Assembly: GCF_963576545.1 (NCBI RefSeq)
Contig: NW_026870590.1
Coordinates: 62,001 to 126,000, forward strand
Origin: Limanda limanda
Taxonomy: Eukaryota > Chordata > Actinopteri > Pleuronectiformes > Pleuronectidae
DNA: 64,000 nucleotides
Direction: 5' to 3'
Shown: positions 10,779 to 24,200 of the stretch, piece by piece
Layout of the letters: the number at the start of each line of letters is the position of its first letter
How positions within the stretch are numbered: position 1 is the first letter of the stretch
Notes under the pieces: generated by a model
Database searches by the model: none
What the model saw: the letters and a program-made list of their open reading frames with translations, nothing else
What the model was told of the DNA's origin: nothing
Program-made: the position numbers and the translations under genes

Positions 10779-13700
10779 TGCAAGTAGGCTCTACCCCCAC
10801 TAAATGGGGTAGCGCGCATCGATCGGTACCATCCTTGAGCTTCTCCGACTTTCGGAAGGGTTAGGGTTAGGGTTAGGGATGAAAGCACATAGGAGAAAGA
10901 GATATTCTTGAATAACTTTTTTTGTGAAGGTCGGAGAGACTTGCAAGTAGGCTCTACCCCCACTAAATGGGGTAGCGCGCATCGATCGGTACCATCCTTG
11001 AGCTTCTCCGACTTTCGGAAGGGTTAGGGTTAGGGTTAGGGATGAAAGCACATAGGAGAAAGAGATATTCTTGAATAACTTTTTTTGTGAAGGTCGGAGA
11101 GACTTGGAAAGTGGTTGCATCTGGACTAATTTGGGTCCTGCGGATCGATTGGTACCATCCCCGAGCTTGTACGACCTTCGAAAGAGGTCGACCGACGAAA
11201 TTCCCCCAAATCTGAGGAGATATTCTTGAATAACTTTTTTTTGAAGGTCGGAGAGACTTGCAAGTAGGCTCTACCCCCACTAAATGGGGTTGCGCGCATC
11301 GATCGGTACCATCCTTGAGCTTCTCCGACTTTTGGAAGGGTTAGGGTTAGGGTTAGGGATGAAAGCACATAGGAGAAAGAGATATTCTTGAATAACTTTT
11401 TTTGTGAAGGTCGGAGAGACTTGCAAGTAGGCTCTACCCCCACTAAATGGGGTAGCGCGCATCGATCGGTACCATCCTTGAGCTTCTCCGACTTTCGGAA
11501 GGGTTAGGGTTAGGGTTAGGGATGAAAGCACATAGGAGAAAGAGATATTCTTGAATAACTTTTTTTGTGAAGGTCGGAGAGACTTGGAAAGTGGTTGCAT
11601 CTGGACTAATTTGGGTCCTGCGGATCGATTGGTACCATCCCCGAGCTTGTACGACCTTCGGAAGAGGTCGACCGACGAAATTCCCCCAAATCTGAGGAGA
11701 TATTCTTGAATAACTTTTTTTGTGAAGGTCGGAGAGACTTGCAAGTAGGCTCTACCCCCACTAAATGGGGTTGCGCGCATCGATCGGTACCATCCTTGAG
11801 CTTCTCCGACTTTCGGAAGGGTTAGGGTTAGGGTTAGGGATGAAAGCACATAGGAGAAAGAGATATTCTTGAATAACTTTTTTTGTGAAGGTCGGAGAGA
11901 CTTGCAAGTAGGCTCTACCCCCACTAAATGGGGTAGCGCGCATCGATCGGTACCATCCTTGAGCTTCTCCGACTTTCGGAAGGGTTAGGGTTAGGGTTAG
12001 GGATGAAAGCACATAGGAGAAAGAGATATTCTTGAATAACTTTTTTTGTGAAGGTCGGAGAGACTTGCAAGTAGGCTCTACCCCCACTAAATGGGGTAGC
12101 GCGCATCGATCGGTACCATCCTTGAGCTTCTCCGACTTTCGGAAGGGTTAGGGTTAGGGTTAGGGATGAAAGCACATAGGAGAAAGAGATATTCTTGAAT
12201 AACTTTTTTTGTGAAGGTCGGAGAGACTTGCAAGTAGGCTCTGCCCCCACTAAATGGGGTAGCGCGCATCGATCGGTACCATCCTTGAGCTTCTCCGACT
12301 TTCGGAAGGGTTAGGGTTAGGGTTAGGGATGAAAGCACATAGGAGAAAGAGATATTCTTGAATAACTTTTTTTGTGAAGGTCGGAGAGACTTGGAAAGTG
12401 GTTGCATCTGGACTAATTTGGGTCCTGCGGATCGATTGGTACCATCCCCGAGCTTGTACGACCTTCGGAAGAGGTCGACCGACGAAATTCCCCCAAATCT
12501 GAGGAGATATTCTTGAATAACTTTTTTTGTGAAGGTCTGAGAGACTTGCAAGTAGGCTCTACCCCCACTAAATGGGGTAACGCGCATCGATCGGTACCAT
12601 CCTTGAGCTTCTCCGACTTTCGGAAGGGTTAGGGTTAGGGATGAAAGCACATAGGAGAAAGAGATATTCTTGAATAACTTTTTTTGTGAAGGTCGGAGAG
12701 ACTTGCAAGTAGGCTCTACCCCCACTAAATGGGGTAGCGCGCATCGATCGGTACCATCCTTGAGCTTCTCCGCCTTTCGGAAGGGTTAGGGTTAGGGTTA
12801 GGGATGAAAGCACATAGGAGAAAGAGATATTCTTGAATAACTTTTTTTGTGAAGGTCGGAGAGACTTGCAAGTAGGCTCTACCCCCACTAAATGGGGTAG
12901 CGCGCATCGATCGGTACCATCCTTGAGCTTCTCCGACTTTCGGAAGGGTTAGGGTTAGGGTTAGGGATGAAAGCACATAGGAGAAAGAGATATTCTTGAA
13001 TAACTTTTTTTGTGAAGGTCGGAGAGACTTGGAAAGTGGTTGCATCTGGACTAATTTGGGTCCTGCGGATCGATTGGTACCATCCCCGAGCTTGTACGAC
13101 CTTCGAAAGAGGTCGACCGACGAAATTCCCCCAAATCTGAGGAGATATTCTTGAATAACTTTTTTTGTGAAGGTCGGAGAGACTTGCAAGTAGGCTCTAC
13201 CCCCACTAAATGGGGTTGCGCGCATCGATCGGTACCATCCTTGAGCTTCTCCGACTTTTGGAAGGGTTAGGGTTAGGGTTAGGGATGAAAGCACATAGGA
13301 GAAAGAGATATTCTTGAATAACTTTTTTTGTGAAGGTCGGAGAGACTTGCAAGTAGGCTCTACCCCCACTAAATGGGGTAGCGCGCATCGATCGGTACCA
13401 TCCTTGAGCTTCTCCGACTTTCGGAAGGGTTAGGGTTAGGGTTAGGGATGAAAGCACATAGGAGAAAGAGATATTCTTGAATAACTTTTTTTGTGAAGGT
13501 CGGAGAGACTTGGAAAGTGGTTGCATCTGGACTAATTTGGGTCCTGCGGATCGATTGGTACCATCTCCGAGCTTGTACGACCTTCGGAAGAGGTCGACCG
13601 ACGAAATTCCCCCAAATCTGAGGAGATATTCTTGAATAACTTTTTTTGTGAAGGTCGGAGAGACTTGCAAGTAGGCTCTACCCCCACTAAATGGGGTTGC

Positions 13701-14629
13701 GCGCATCGATCGGTACCATCCTTGAGCTTCTCCGACTTTCGGAAGGGTTAGGGTTAGGGTTAGGGATGAAAGCACATAGGAGAAAGAGATATTCTTGAAT
13801 AACTTTTTTTGTGAAGGTCGGAGAGACTTGCAAGTAGGCTCTACCCCCACTAAATGGGGTAGCGCGCATCGATCGGTACCATCCTTGAGCTTCTCCGACT
13901 TTCGGAAGGGTTAGGGTTAGGGTTAGGGATGAAAGCACATAGGAGAAAGAGATATTCTTGAATAACTTTTTTTGTGAAGGTCGGAGAGACTTGCAAGTAG
14001 GCTCTACCCCCACTAAATGGGGTAGCGCGCATCGATCGGTACCATCCTTGAGCTTCTCCGACTTTCGGAAGGGTTAGGGTTAGGGTTAGGGATGAAAGCA
14101 CATAGGAGAAAGAGATATTCTTGAATAACTTTTTTTGTGAAGGTCGGAGAGACTTGCAAGTAGGCTCTGCCCCCACTAAATGGGGTAGCGCGCATCGATC
14201 GGTACCATCCTTGAGCTTCTCCGACTTTCGGAAGGGTTAGGGTTAGGGTTAGGGATGAAAGCACATAGGAGAAAGAGATATTCTTGAATAACTTTTTTTG
14301 TGAAGGTCGGAGAGACTTGGAAAGTGGTTGCATCTGGACTAATTTGGGTCCTGCGGATCGATTGGTACCATCCCCGAGCTTGTACGACCTTCGGAAGAGG
14401 TCGACCGATGAAATTCCCCCAAATCTGAGGAGATATTCTTGAATAACTTTTTTTGTGAAGGTCTGAGAGACTTGCAAGTAGGCTCTACCCCCACTAAATG
14501 GGGTAACGCGCATCGATCGGTACCATCTTTGAGCTTCTCCGACTTTCGGAAGGGTTAGGGTTAGGGATGAAAGCACATAGGAGAAAGAGATATTCTTGAA
14601 TAACTTTTTTTGTGAAGGTCGGAGAGACT
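10779..14629 (+). repeat. 1926-bp HOR (12-mer), two tandem copies
   Basis: Copies at 10779-12703 and 12704-14629 have the same monomer order. They share a CTTCGAAAG B, an A with TTTTGG, a CTGCCCC A, a GGTCTG-ending B followed by a GTAACGC A, and the short A at the end. The first copy is 1 bp shorter because of the deletion in its second B. Confidence 0.85.
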
Positions 14630-16235
14630 TGCAAGTAGGCTCTACCCCCACTAAATGGGGTAGCGCGCATCGATCGGTACCATCCTTGAGCTTCTCCGAC
14701 TTTCGGAAGGGTTAGGGTTAGGGTTAGGGATGAAAGCACATAGGAGAAAGAGATATTCTTGAATAACTTTTTTTGTGAAGGTCGGAGAGACTTGGAAAGT
14801 GGTTGCATCTGGACTAATTTGGGTCCTGCGGATCGATTGGTACCATCCCCGAGCTTGTACGACCTTCGGAAGAGGTCGACCGACGAAATTCCCCCAAATC
14901 TGAGGAGATATTCTTGAATTACTTTTTTTGTGAAGGTCGGAGAGACTTGCAAGTAGGCTCTACCCCCACTAAATGGGGTTGCGCGCATCGATCGGTACCA
15001 TCCTTGAGCTTCTCCGACTTTCGGAAGGGTTAGGGTTAGGGTTAGGGATGAAAGCACATAGGAGAAAGAGATATTCTTGAATAACTTTTTTTGTGAAGGT
15101 CGGAGAGACTTGCAAGTAGGCTCTACCCCCACTAAATGGGGTAGCGCGCATCGATCGGTACCATCCTTGAGCTTCTCCGACTTTCGGAAGGGTTAGGGTT
15201 AGGGTTAGGGATGAAAGCACATAGGAGAAAGAGATATTCTTGAATAACTTTTTTTGTGAAGGTCGGAGAGACTTGGAAAGTGGTTGCATCTGGACTAATT
15301 TGGGTCCTGCGGATCGATTGGTACCATCCCCGAGCTTGTACGACCTTCGGAAGAGGTCGACCGACGAAATTCCCCCAAATCTGAGGAGATATTCTTGAAT
15401 AACTTTTTTCGTGAAGGTCGGAGAGACTTGCAAGTAGGCTCTACCCCCACTAAATGGGGTTGCGCGCATCGATCGGTACCATCCTTGAGCTTCTCCGACT
15501 TTTGGAAGGGTTAGGGTTAGGGTTAGGGATGAAAGCACATAGGAGAAAGAGATATTCTTGAATAACTTTTTTTGTGAAGGTCGGAGAGACTTGCAAGTAG
15601 GCTCTACCCCCACTAAATGGGGTAGCGCGCATCGATCGGTACCATCCTTGAGCTTCTCCGACTTTCGGAAGGGTTAGGGTTAGGGTTAGGGATGAAAGCA
15701 CATAGGAGAAAGAGATATTCTTGAATAACTTTTTTTGTGAAGGTCGGAGAGACTTGAAAAGTGGTTGCATCTGGACTAATTTGGGTCCTGCGGATCGATT
15801 GGTACCATCCCCGAGCTTGTACGACCTTCGGAAGAGGTCGACCGACGAAATTCCCCCAAATCTGAGGAGATATTCTTGAATAACTTTTTTTGTGAAGGTC
15901 GGAGAGACTTGCAAGTAGGCTCTACCCCCACTAAATGGGGTTGCGCGCATCGATCGGTACCATCCTCGAGCTTCTCCGACTTTCGGAAGGGTTAGGGTTA
16001 GGGTTAGGGATGAAAGCACATAGGAGAAAGAGATATTCTTGAATAACTTTTTTTGTGAAGGTCGGAGAGACTTGCAAGTAGGCTCTACCCCCACTAAATG
16101 GGGTAGCGCGCATCGATCGGTACCATCTTTGAGCTTCTCCGACTTTCGGAAGGGTTAGGGTTAGGGTTAGGGATGAAAGCACATAGGAGAAAGAGATATT
16201 CTTGAATAACTTTTTTTGTGAAGGTCGGAGAGACT

Positions 16236-19200
16236 TGCAAGTAGGCTCTACCCCCACTAAATGGGGTAGCGCGCATCGATCGGTACCATCCTTGAGCTTC
16301 TCCGACTTTCGGAAGGGTTAGGGTTAGGGTAAGGGATGAAAGCACATAGGAGAAAGAGATATTCTTGAATAACTTTTTTTGTGAAGGTCGGAGAGACTTG
16401 CAAGTAGGCTCTGCCCCCACTAAATGGGGTAGCGCGCATCGATCGGTACCATCCTTGAGCTTCTCCGACTTTCGGAAGGGTTAGGGTTAGGGTTAGGGAT
16501 GAAAGCACATAGGAGAAAGAGATATTCTTGAATAACTTTTTTTGTGAAGGTCGGAGAGACTTGGAAAGTGGTTGCATCTGGACTAATTTGGGTCCTGCGG
16601 ATCGATTGGTACCATCCCCGAGCTTGTACGACCTTCGGAAGAGGTCGACCGACGAAATTCCCCCAAATCTGAGGAGATATTCTTGAATAACTTTTTTTGT
16701 GAAGGTCTGAGAGACTTGCAAGTAGGCTCTACCCCCACTAAATGGGGTAGCGCGCATCGATCGGTACCATCCTTGAGCTTCTCCGACTTTCGGAAGGGTT
16801 AGGGTTAGGGATGAAAGCACATAGGAGAAAGAGATATTCTTGAATAACTTTTTTGTGAAGGTCGGAGAGACTTGCAAGTAGGCTCTACCCCCACTAAATG
16901 GGGTAGCGCGCATCGATCGGTACCATCCTTGAGCTTCTCCGACTTTCGGAAGGGTTAGGGTTAGGGTTAGGGATGAAAGCACATAGGAGAAAGAGATATT
17001 CTTGAATAACTTTTTTTGTGAAGGTCGGAGAGACTTGGAAAGTGGTTGCATCTGGACTAATTTGGGTCCTGCGGATCGATTGGTACCATCCCCGAGCTTG
17101 TACGACCTTCGGAAGAGGTCGACCGACGAAATTCCCCCAAATCTGAGGAGATATTCTTGAATTACTTTTTTTGTGAAGGTCGGAGAGACTTGCAAGTAGG
17201 CTCTACCCCCACTAAATGGGGTTGCGCGCATCCATCGGTACCATCCTTGAGCTTCTCCGACTTTCGGAAGGGTTAGGGTTAGGGTTAGGGATGAAAGCAC
17301 ATAGGAGAAAGAGATATTCTTGAATAACTTTTTTTGTGAAGGTCGGAGAGACTTGCAAGTAGGCTCTACCCCCACTAAATGGGGTAGCGCGCATCGATCG
17401 GTACCATCTTTGAGCTTCTCCGACTTTCGGAAGGGTTTGGGTTAGGGTTAGGGATGAAAGCACATAGGAGAAAGAGATATTCTTGAATAACTTTTTTTGT
17501 GAAGGTCGGAGAGACTTGCAAGTAGGCTCTGCCCCCACTAAATGGGGTAGCGCGCATCGATCGGTACCATCCTTGAGCTTCTCCGACTTTCGGAAGGGTT
17601 AGGGTTAGGGTTAGGGATGAAAGCACATAGGAGAAAGAGATATTCTTGAATAACTTTTTTTGTGAAGGTCGGAGAGACTTGGAAAGTGGTTGCATCTGGA
17701 CTAATTTGGGTCCTGCGGATCGATTGGTACCATCCCCGAGCTTGTACGACCTTCGGAAGAGGTCGACCGACGAAATTCCCCCAAATCTGAGGAGATATTC
17801 TTGAATTACTTTTTTTGTGAAGGTCGGAGAGACTTGCAAGTAGGCTCTACCCCCACTAAATGGGGTTGCGCGCATCGATCGGTACCATCCTTGAGCTTCT
17901 CCGACTTTCGGAAGGGTTAGGGTTAGGGTTAGGGATGAAAGCACATAGGAGAAAGAGATATTCTTGAATAACTTTTTTTGTGAAGGTCGGAGAGACTTGC
18001 AAGTAGGCTCTACCCCCACTAAATGGGGTAGCGCGCATCGATCGGTACCATCCTTGAGCTTCTCCGACTTTCGGAAGGGTTAGGGTTAGGGTTAGGGATG
18101 AAAGCACATAGGAGAAAGAGATATTCTTGAATAACTTTTTTTGTGAAGGTCGGAGAGACTTGCAAGTAGGCTCTGCCCCCACTAAATGGGGTAGCGCGCA
18201 TCGATCGGTACCATCCTTGAGCTTCTCCGACTTTCGGAAGGGTTAGGGTTAGGGTTAGGGATGAAAGCACATAGGAGAAAGAGATATTCTTGAATAACTT
18301 TTTTTGTGAAGGTCGGAGAGACTTGGAAAGTGGTTGCATCTGGACTAATTTGGGTCCTGTGGATCGATTGGTACCATCCCCGAGCTTGTACGACCTTCGG
18401 AAGAGGTCGACCGACGAAATTCCCCCAAATCTGAGGAGATATTCTTGAATAACTTTTTTTGTGAAGGTCGGAGAGACTTGCAAGTAGGCTCTACCCCCAC
18501 TAAATGGGGTTGCGCGCATCGATCGGTACCATCCTTGAGCTTCTCCGACTTTCGGAAGGGTTAGGGTTAGGGTTAGGGATGAAAGCACATAGGAGAAAGA
18601 GATATTCTTGAAAAACTTTTTTTGTGAAGGTTGGAGAGACTTGCAAGTAGGCTCTGCCCCCACTAAATGGGGTAGCGCGCATCGATCGGTACCATCCTTG
18701 AGCTTCTCCGACTTTCGGAAGGGTTAGGGTTAGGGTTAGGGATGAAAGCACATAGGAGAAAGAGATATTCTTGAATAACTTTTTTTGTGAAGGTCGGAGA
18801 GACTTGGAAAGTGGTTGCATCTGGACTAATTTGGGTCCTGCGGATCGATTGGTACCATCCCCGAGCTTGTACGACCTTCGGAAGAGGTCGACCGACGAAA
18901 TTCCCCCAAATCTGAGGAGATATTCTTGAATAACTTTTTTTGTGAAGGTCTGAGAGACTTGCAAGTAGGCTCTACCCCCACTAAATGGGGTAGCGCGCAT
19001 CGATCGGTACCATCCTTGAGCTTCTCCGACTTTCGGAAGGGTTAGGGTTAGGGATGAAAGCACATAGGAGAAAGAGATATTCTTGAATAACTTTTTTGTG
19101 AAGGTCGGAGAGACTTGCAAGTAGGCTCTACCCCCACTAAATGGGGTAGCGCGCATCGATCGGTACCATCCTTGAGCTTCTCCGACTTTCGGAAGGGTTA

Positions 19201-19922
19201 GGGTTAGGGTTAGGGATGAAAGCACATAGGAGAAAGAGATATTCTTGAATAACTTTTTTTGTGAAGGTCGGAGAGACTTGGAAAGTGGTTGCATCTGGAC
19301 TAATTTGGGTCCTGCGGATCGATTGGTACCATCCCCGAGCTTGTACGACCTTCGGAAGAGGTCGACCGACGAAATTCCCCCAAATCTGAGGAGATATTCT
19401 TGAATTACTTTTTTTGTGAAGGTCGGAGAGACTTGCAAGTAGGCTCTACCCCCACTAAATGGGGTTGCGCGCATCCATCGGTACCATCCTTGAGCTTCTC
19501 CGACTTTCGGAAGGGTTAGGGTTAGGGTTAGGGATGAAAGCACATAGGAGAAAGAGATATTCTTGAATAACTTTTTTTGTGAAGGTCGGAGAGACTTGCA
19601 AGTAGGCTCTACCCCCACTAAATGGGGTAGCGCGCATCGATCGGTACCATCCTTGAGCTTCTCCGACTTTCGGAAGGGTTAGGGTTAGGGTTAGGGATGA
19701 AAGCACATAGGAGAAAGAGATATTCTTGAATAACTTTTTTTGTGAAGGTCGGAGAGACTTGCAAGTAGGCTCTGCCCCCACTAAATGGGGTAGCGCGCAT
19801 CGATCGGTACCATCCTTGAGCTTCTCCGACTTTCGGAAGGGTTAGGGTTAGGGTTAGGGATGAAAGCACATAGGAGAAAGAGATATTCTTGAATAACTTT
19901 TTTTGTGAAGGTCGGAGAGACT
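16236..19922 (+). repeat. 2243-bp offset HOR pair in region 2
   Basis: The stretch 16.4-17.7 kb recurs at 18.6-19.9 kb at an offset of 2243 bp. Both have a T6 instead of a T7 run in the short A (156-bp units starting 16717 and 18960) and a CATCCATCGG change at 17233 and 19476. The shared one-base loss shows that it is a real inherited variant rather than a homopolymer error. Confidence 0.75.
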
Positions 19923-21210
19923 TGCAAGTAGGCTCTGCCCCCACTAAATGGGGTAGCGCGCATCGATCGGTACCATCCTTGAGCTTCTCCGACTTTCGGA
20001 AGGGTTAGGGTTAGGGTTAGGGATGAAAGCACATAGGAGAAAGAGATATTCTTGAATAACTTTTTTTGTGAAGGTCGGAGAGACTTGGAAAGTGGTTGCA
20101 TCTGGACTAATTTGGGTCCTGCGGATCGATTGGTACCATCCCCGAGCTTGTACGACCTTCGGAAGAGGTCGACCGACGAAATTCCCCCAAATCTGAGGAG
20201 ATATTCTTGAATTACTTTTTTTGTGAAGGTCGGAGAGACTTGCAAGTAGGCTCTACCCCCACTAAATGGGGTTGCGCGCATCGATCGGTACCATCCTTGA
20301 GCTTCTCCGACTTTCGGAAGGGTTAGGGTTAGGGTTAGGGATGAAAGCACATAGGAGAAAGAGATATTCTTGAATAACTTTTTTTGTGAAGGTCGGAGAG
20401 ACTTGCAAGTAGGCTCTACCCCCACTAAATGGGGTAGCGCGCATCGATCGGTACCATCCTTGAGCTTCTCCGACTTTCGGAAGGGTTAGGGTTAGGGTTA
20501 GGGATGAAAGCACATAGGAGAAAGAGATATTCTTGAATAACTTTTTTTGTGAAGGTCGGAGAGACTTGGAAAGTGGTTGCATCTGGACTAATTTGGGTCC
20601 TGCGGATCGATTGGTACCATCCCCGAGCTTGTACGACCTTCGGAAGAGGTCGACCGACGAAATTCCCCCAAATCTGAGGAGATATTCTTGAATAACTTTT
20701 TTTGTGAAGGTCGGAGAGACTTGCAAGTAGGCTCTACCCCCACTAAATGGGGTTGCGCGCATCGATCGGTACCATCCTCGAGCTTCTCCGACTTTCGGAA
20801 GGGTTAGGGTTAGGGTTAGGGATGAAAGCACATAGGAGAAAGAGATATTCTTGAATAACTTTTTTTGTGAAGGTCGGAGAGACTTGCAAGTAGGCTCTAC
20901 CCCCACTAAATGGGGTAGCGCGCATCGATCGGTACCATCTTTGAGCTTCTCCGACTTTCGGAAGGGTTAGGGTTAGGGTTAGGGATGAAAGCACATAGGA
21001 GAAAGAGATATTCTTGAATAACTTTTTTTGTGAAGGTCGGAGAGACTTGCAAGTAGGCTCTACCCCCACTAAATGGGGTAGCGCGCATCGATCGGTACCA
21101 TCCTTGAGCTTCTCCGACTTTCGGAAGGGTTAGGGTTAGGGTTAGGGATGAAAGCACATAGGAGAAAGAGATATTCTTGAATAACTTTTTTTGTGAAGGT
21201 CGGAGAGACT

Positions 21211-24200
21211 TGGAAAGTGGTTGCATCTGGACTAATTTGGGTCCTGCGGATCGATTGGTACCATCCCCGAGCTTGTACGACCTTCGGAAGAGGTCGACCG
21301 ACGAAATTCCCCCAAATCTGAGGAGATATTCTTGAATAACTTTTTTTGTGAAGGTCTGAGAGACTTGCAAGTAGGCTCTACCCCCACTAAATGGGGTAGC
21401 GCGCATCGATCGGTACCATCCTTGAGCTTCTCCGACTTTCGGAAGGGTTAGGGTTAGGGATGAAAGCACATAGGAGAAAGAGATATTCTTGAATAACTTT
21501 TTTTGTGAAGGTCGGAGAGACTTGCAAGTAGGCTCTACCCCCACTAAATGGGGTAGCGCGCATCGATCGGTACCATCCTTGAGCTTCTCCGACTTTCGGA
21601 AGGGTTAGGGTTAGGGTTAGGGATGAAAGCACATAGGAGAAAGAGATATTCTTGAATAACTTTTTTTGTGAAGGTCGGAGAGACTTGGAAAGTGGTTGCA
21701 TCTGGACTAATTTGGGTCCTGCGGATCGATTGGTACCATCCCCGAGCTTGTACGACCTTCGGAAGAGGTCGACCGACGAAATTCCCCCAAATCTGAGGAG
21801 ATATTCTTGAATTACTTTTTTTGTGAAGGTCGGAGAGACTTGCAAGTAGGCTCTACCCCCACTAAATGGGGTTGCGCGCATCGATCGGTACCATCCTTGA
21901 GCTTCTCCGACTTTCGGAAGGGTTAGGGTTAGGGTTAGGGATGAAAGCACATAGGAGAAAGAGATATTCTTGAATAACTTTTTTTGTGAAGGTCGGAGAG
22001 ACTTGCAAGTAGGCTCTACCCCCACTAAATGGGGTAACGCGCATCGATCGGTACCATCCTTGAGCTTCTCCGACTTTCGGAAGGGTTAGGGTTAGGGTTA
22101 GGGATGAAAGCACATAGGAGAAAGAGATATTCTTGAATAACTTTTTTTGTGAAGGTCGGAGAGACTTGCAAGTAGGCTCTGCCCCCACTAAATGGGGTAG
22201 CGCGCATCGATCGGTACCATCCTTGAGCTTCTCCGACTTTCGGAAGGGTTAGGGTTAGGGTTAGGGATGAAAGCACATAGGAGAAAGAGATATTCTTGAA
22301 TAACTTTTTTTGTGAAGGTCGGAGAGACTTGGAAAGTGGTTGCATCTGGACTAATTTGGGTCCTGCGGATCGATTGGTACCATCCCCGAGCTTGTACGAC
22401 CTTCGGAAGAGGTCGACCGACGAAATTCCCCCAAATCTGAGGAGATATTCTTGAATAACTTTTTTTGTGAAGGTCGGAGAGACTTGCAAGTAGGCTCTAC
22501 CCCCACTAAATGGGGTTGCGCGCATCGATCGGTACCATCCTCGAGCTTCTCCGACTTTCGGAAGGGTTAGGGTTAGGGTTAGGGATGAAAGCACATAGGA
22601 GAAAGAGATATTCTTGAATAACTTTTTTTGTGAAGGTCGGAGAGACTTGCAAGTAGGCTCTACCCCCACTAAATGGGGTAGCGCGCATCGATCGGTACCA
22701 TCTTTGAGCTTCTCCGACTTTCGGAAGGGTTAGGGTTAGGGTTAGGGATGAAAGCACATAGGAGAAAGAGATATTCTTGAATAACTTTTTTTGTGAAGGT
22801 CGGAGAGACTTGCAAGTAGGCTCTACCCCCACTAAATGGGGTAGCGCGCATCGATCGGTACCATCCTTGAGCTTCTCCGACTTTCGGAAGGGTTAGGGTT
22901 AGGGTTAGGGATGAAAGCACATAGGAGAAAGAGATATTCTTGAATAACTTTTTTTGTGAAGGTCGGAGAGACTTGCAAGTAGGCTCTGCCCCCACTAAAT
23001 GGGGTAGCGCGCATCGATCGGTACCATCCTTGAGCTTCTCCGACTTTCGGAAGGGTTAGGGTTAGGGTTAGGGATGAAAGCACATAGGAGAAAGAGATAT
23101 TCTTGAATAACTTTTTTTGTGAAGGTCGGAGAGACTTGGAAAGTGGTTGCATCTGGACTAATTTGGGTCCTGCGGATCGATTGGTACCATCCCCGAGCTT
23201 GTACGACCTTCGGAAGAGGTCGACCGACGAAATTCCCCCAAATCTGAGGAGATATTCTTGAATAACTTTTTTTGTGAAGGTCGGAGAGACTTGCAAGTAG
23301 GCTCTACCCCCACTAAATGGGGTTGCGCGCATCGATCGGTACCATCCTCGAGCTTCTCCGACTTTCGGAAGGGTTAGGGTTAGGGTTAGGGATGAAAGCA
23401 CATAGGAGAAAGAGATATTCTTGAATAACTTTTTTTGTGAAGGTCGGAGAGACTTGCAAGTAGGCTCTACCCCCACTAAATGGGGTAGCGCGCATCGATC
23501 GGTACCATCTTTGAGCTTCTCCGACTTTCGGAAGGGTTAGGGTTAGGGTTAGGGATGAAAGCACATAGGAGAAAGAGATATTCTTGAATAACTTTTTTTG
23601 TGAAGGTCGGAGAGACTTGCAAGTAGGCTCTACCCCCACTAAATGGGGTAGCGCGCATCGATCGGTACCATCCTTGAGCTTCTCCGACTTTCGGAAGGGT
23701 TAGGGTTAGGGTTAGGGATGAAAGCACATAGGAGAAAGAGATATTCTTGAATAACTTTTTTTGTGAAGGTCGGAGAGACTTGGAAAGTGGTTGCATCTGG
23801 ACTAATTTGGGTCCTGCGGATCGATTGGTACCATCCCCGAGCTTGTACGACCTTCGGAAGAGGTCGACCGACGAAATTCCCCCAAATCTGAGGAGATATT
23901 CTTGAATAACTTTTTTTGTGAAGGTCTGAGAGACTTGCAAGTAGGCTCTACCCCCACTAAATGGGGTAGCGCGCATCGATCGGTACCATCCTTGAGCTTC
24001 TCCGACTTTCGGAAGGGTTAGGGTTAGGGATGAAAGCACATAGGAGAAAGAGATATTCTTGAATAACTTTTTTTGTGAAGGTCGGAGAGACTTGCAAGTA
24101 GGCTCTACCCCCACTAAATGGGGTAGCGCGCATCGATCGGTACCATCCTTGAGCTTCTCCGACTTTCGGAAGGGTTAGGGTTAGGGTTAGGGATGAAAGC

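Noticed and set aside
17425..17450. Plant telo-box (AAACCCTA) regulatory element
   Set aside because: The tract gives TAGGGTTA, not TAGGGTTT, in nearly all copies; the single GGGTTTGGG near 17436 is a point variant.
16717..19136. T6 instead of T7 as a sequencing homopolymer error
   Set aside because: The same loss occurs in two HOR copies 2243 bp apart together with other shared variants, so it was inherited. The single case at 11105-11258 (missing G after the T run) has no partner and could still be an error.
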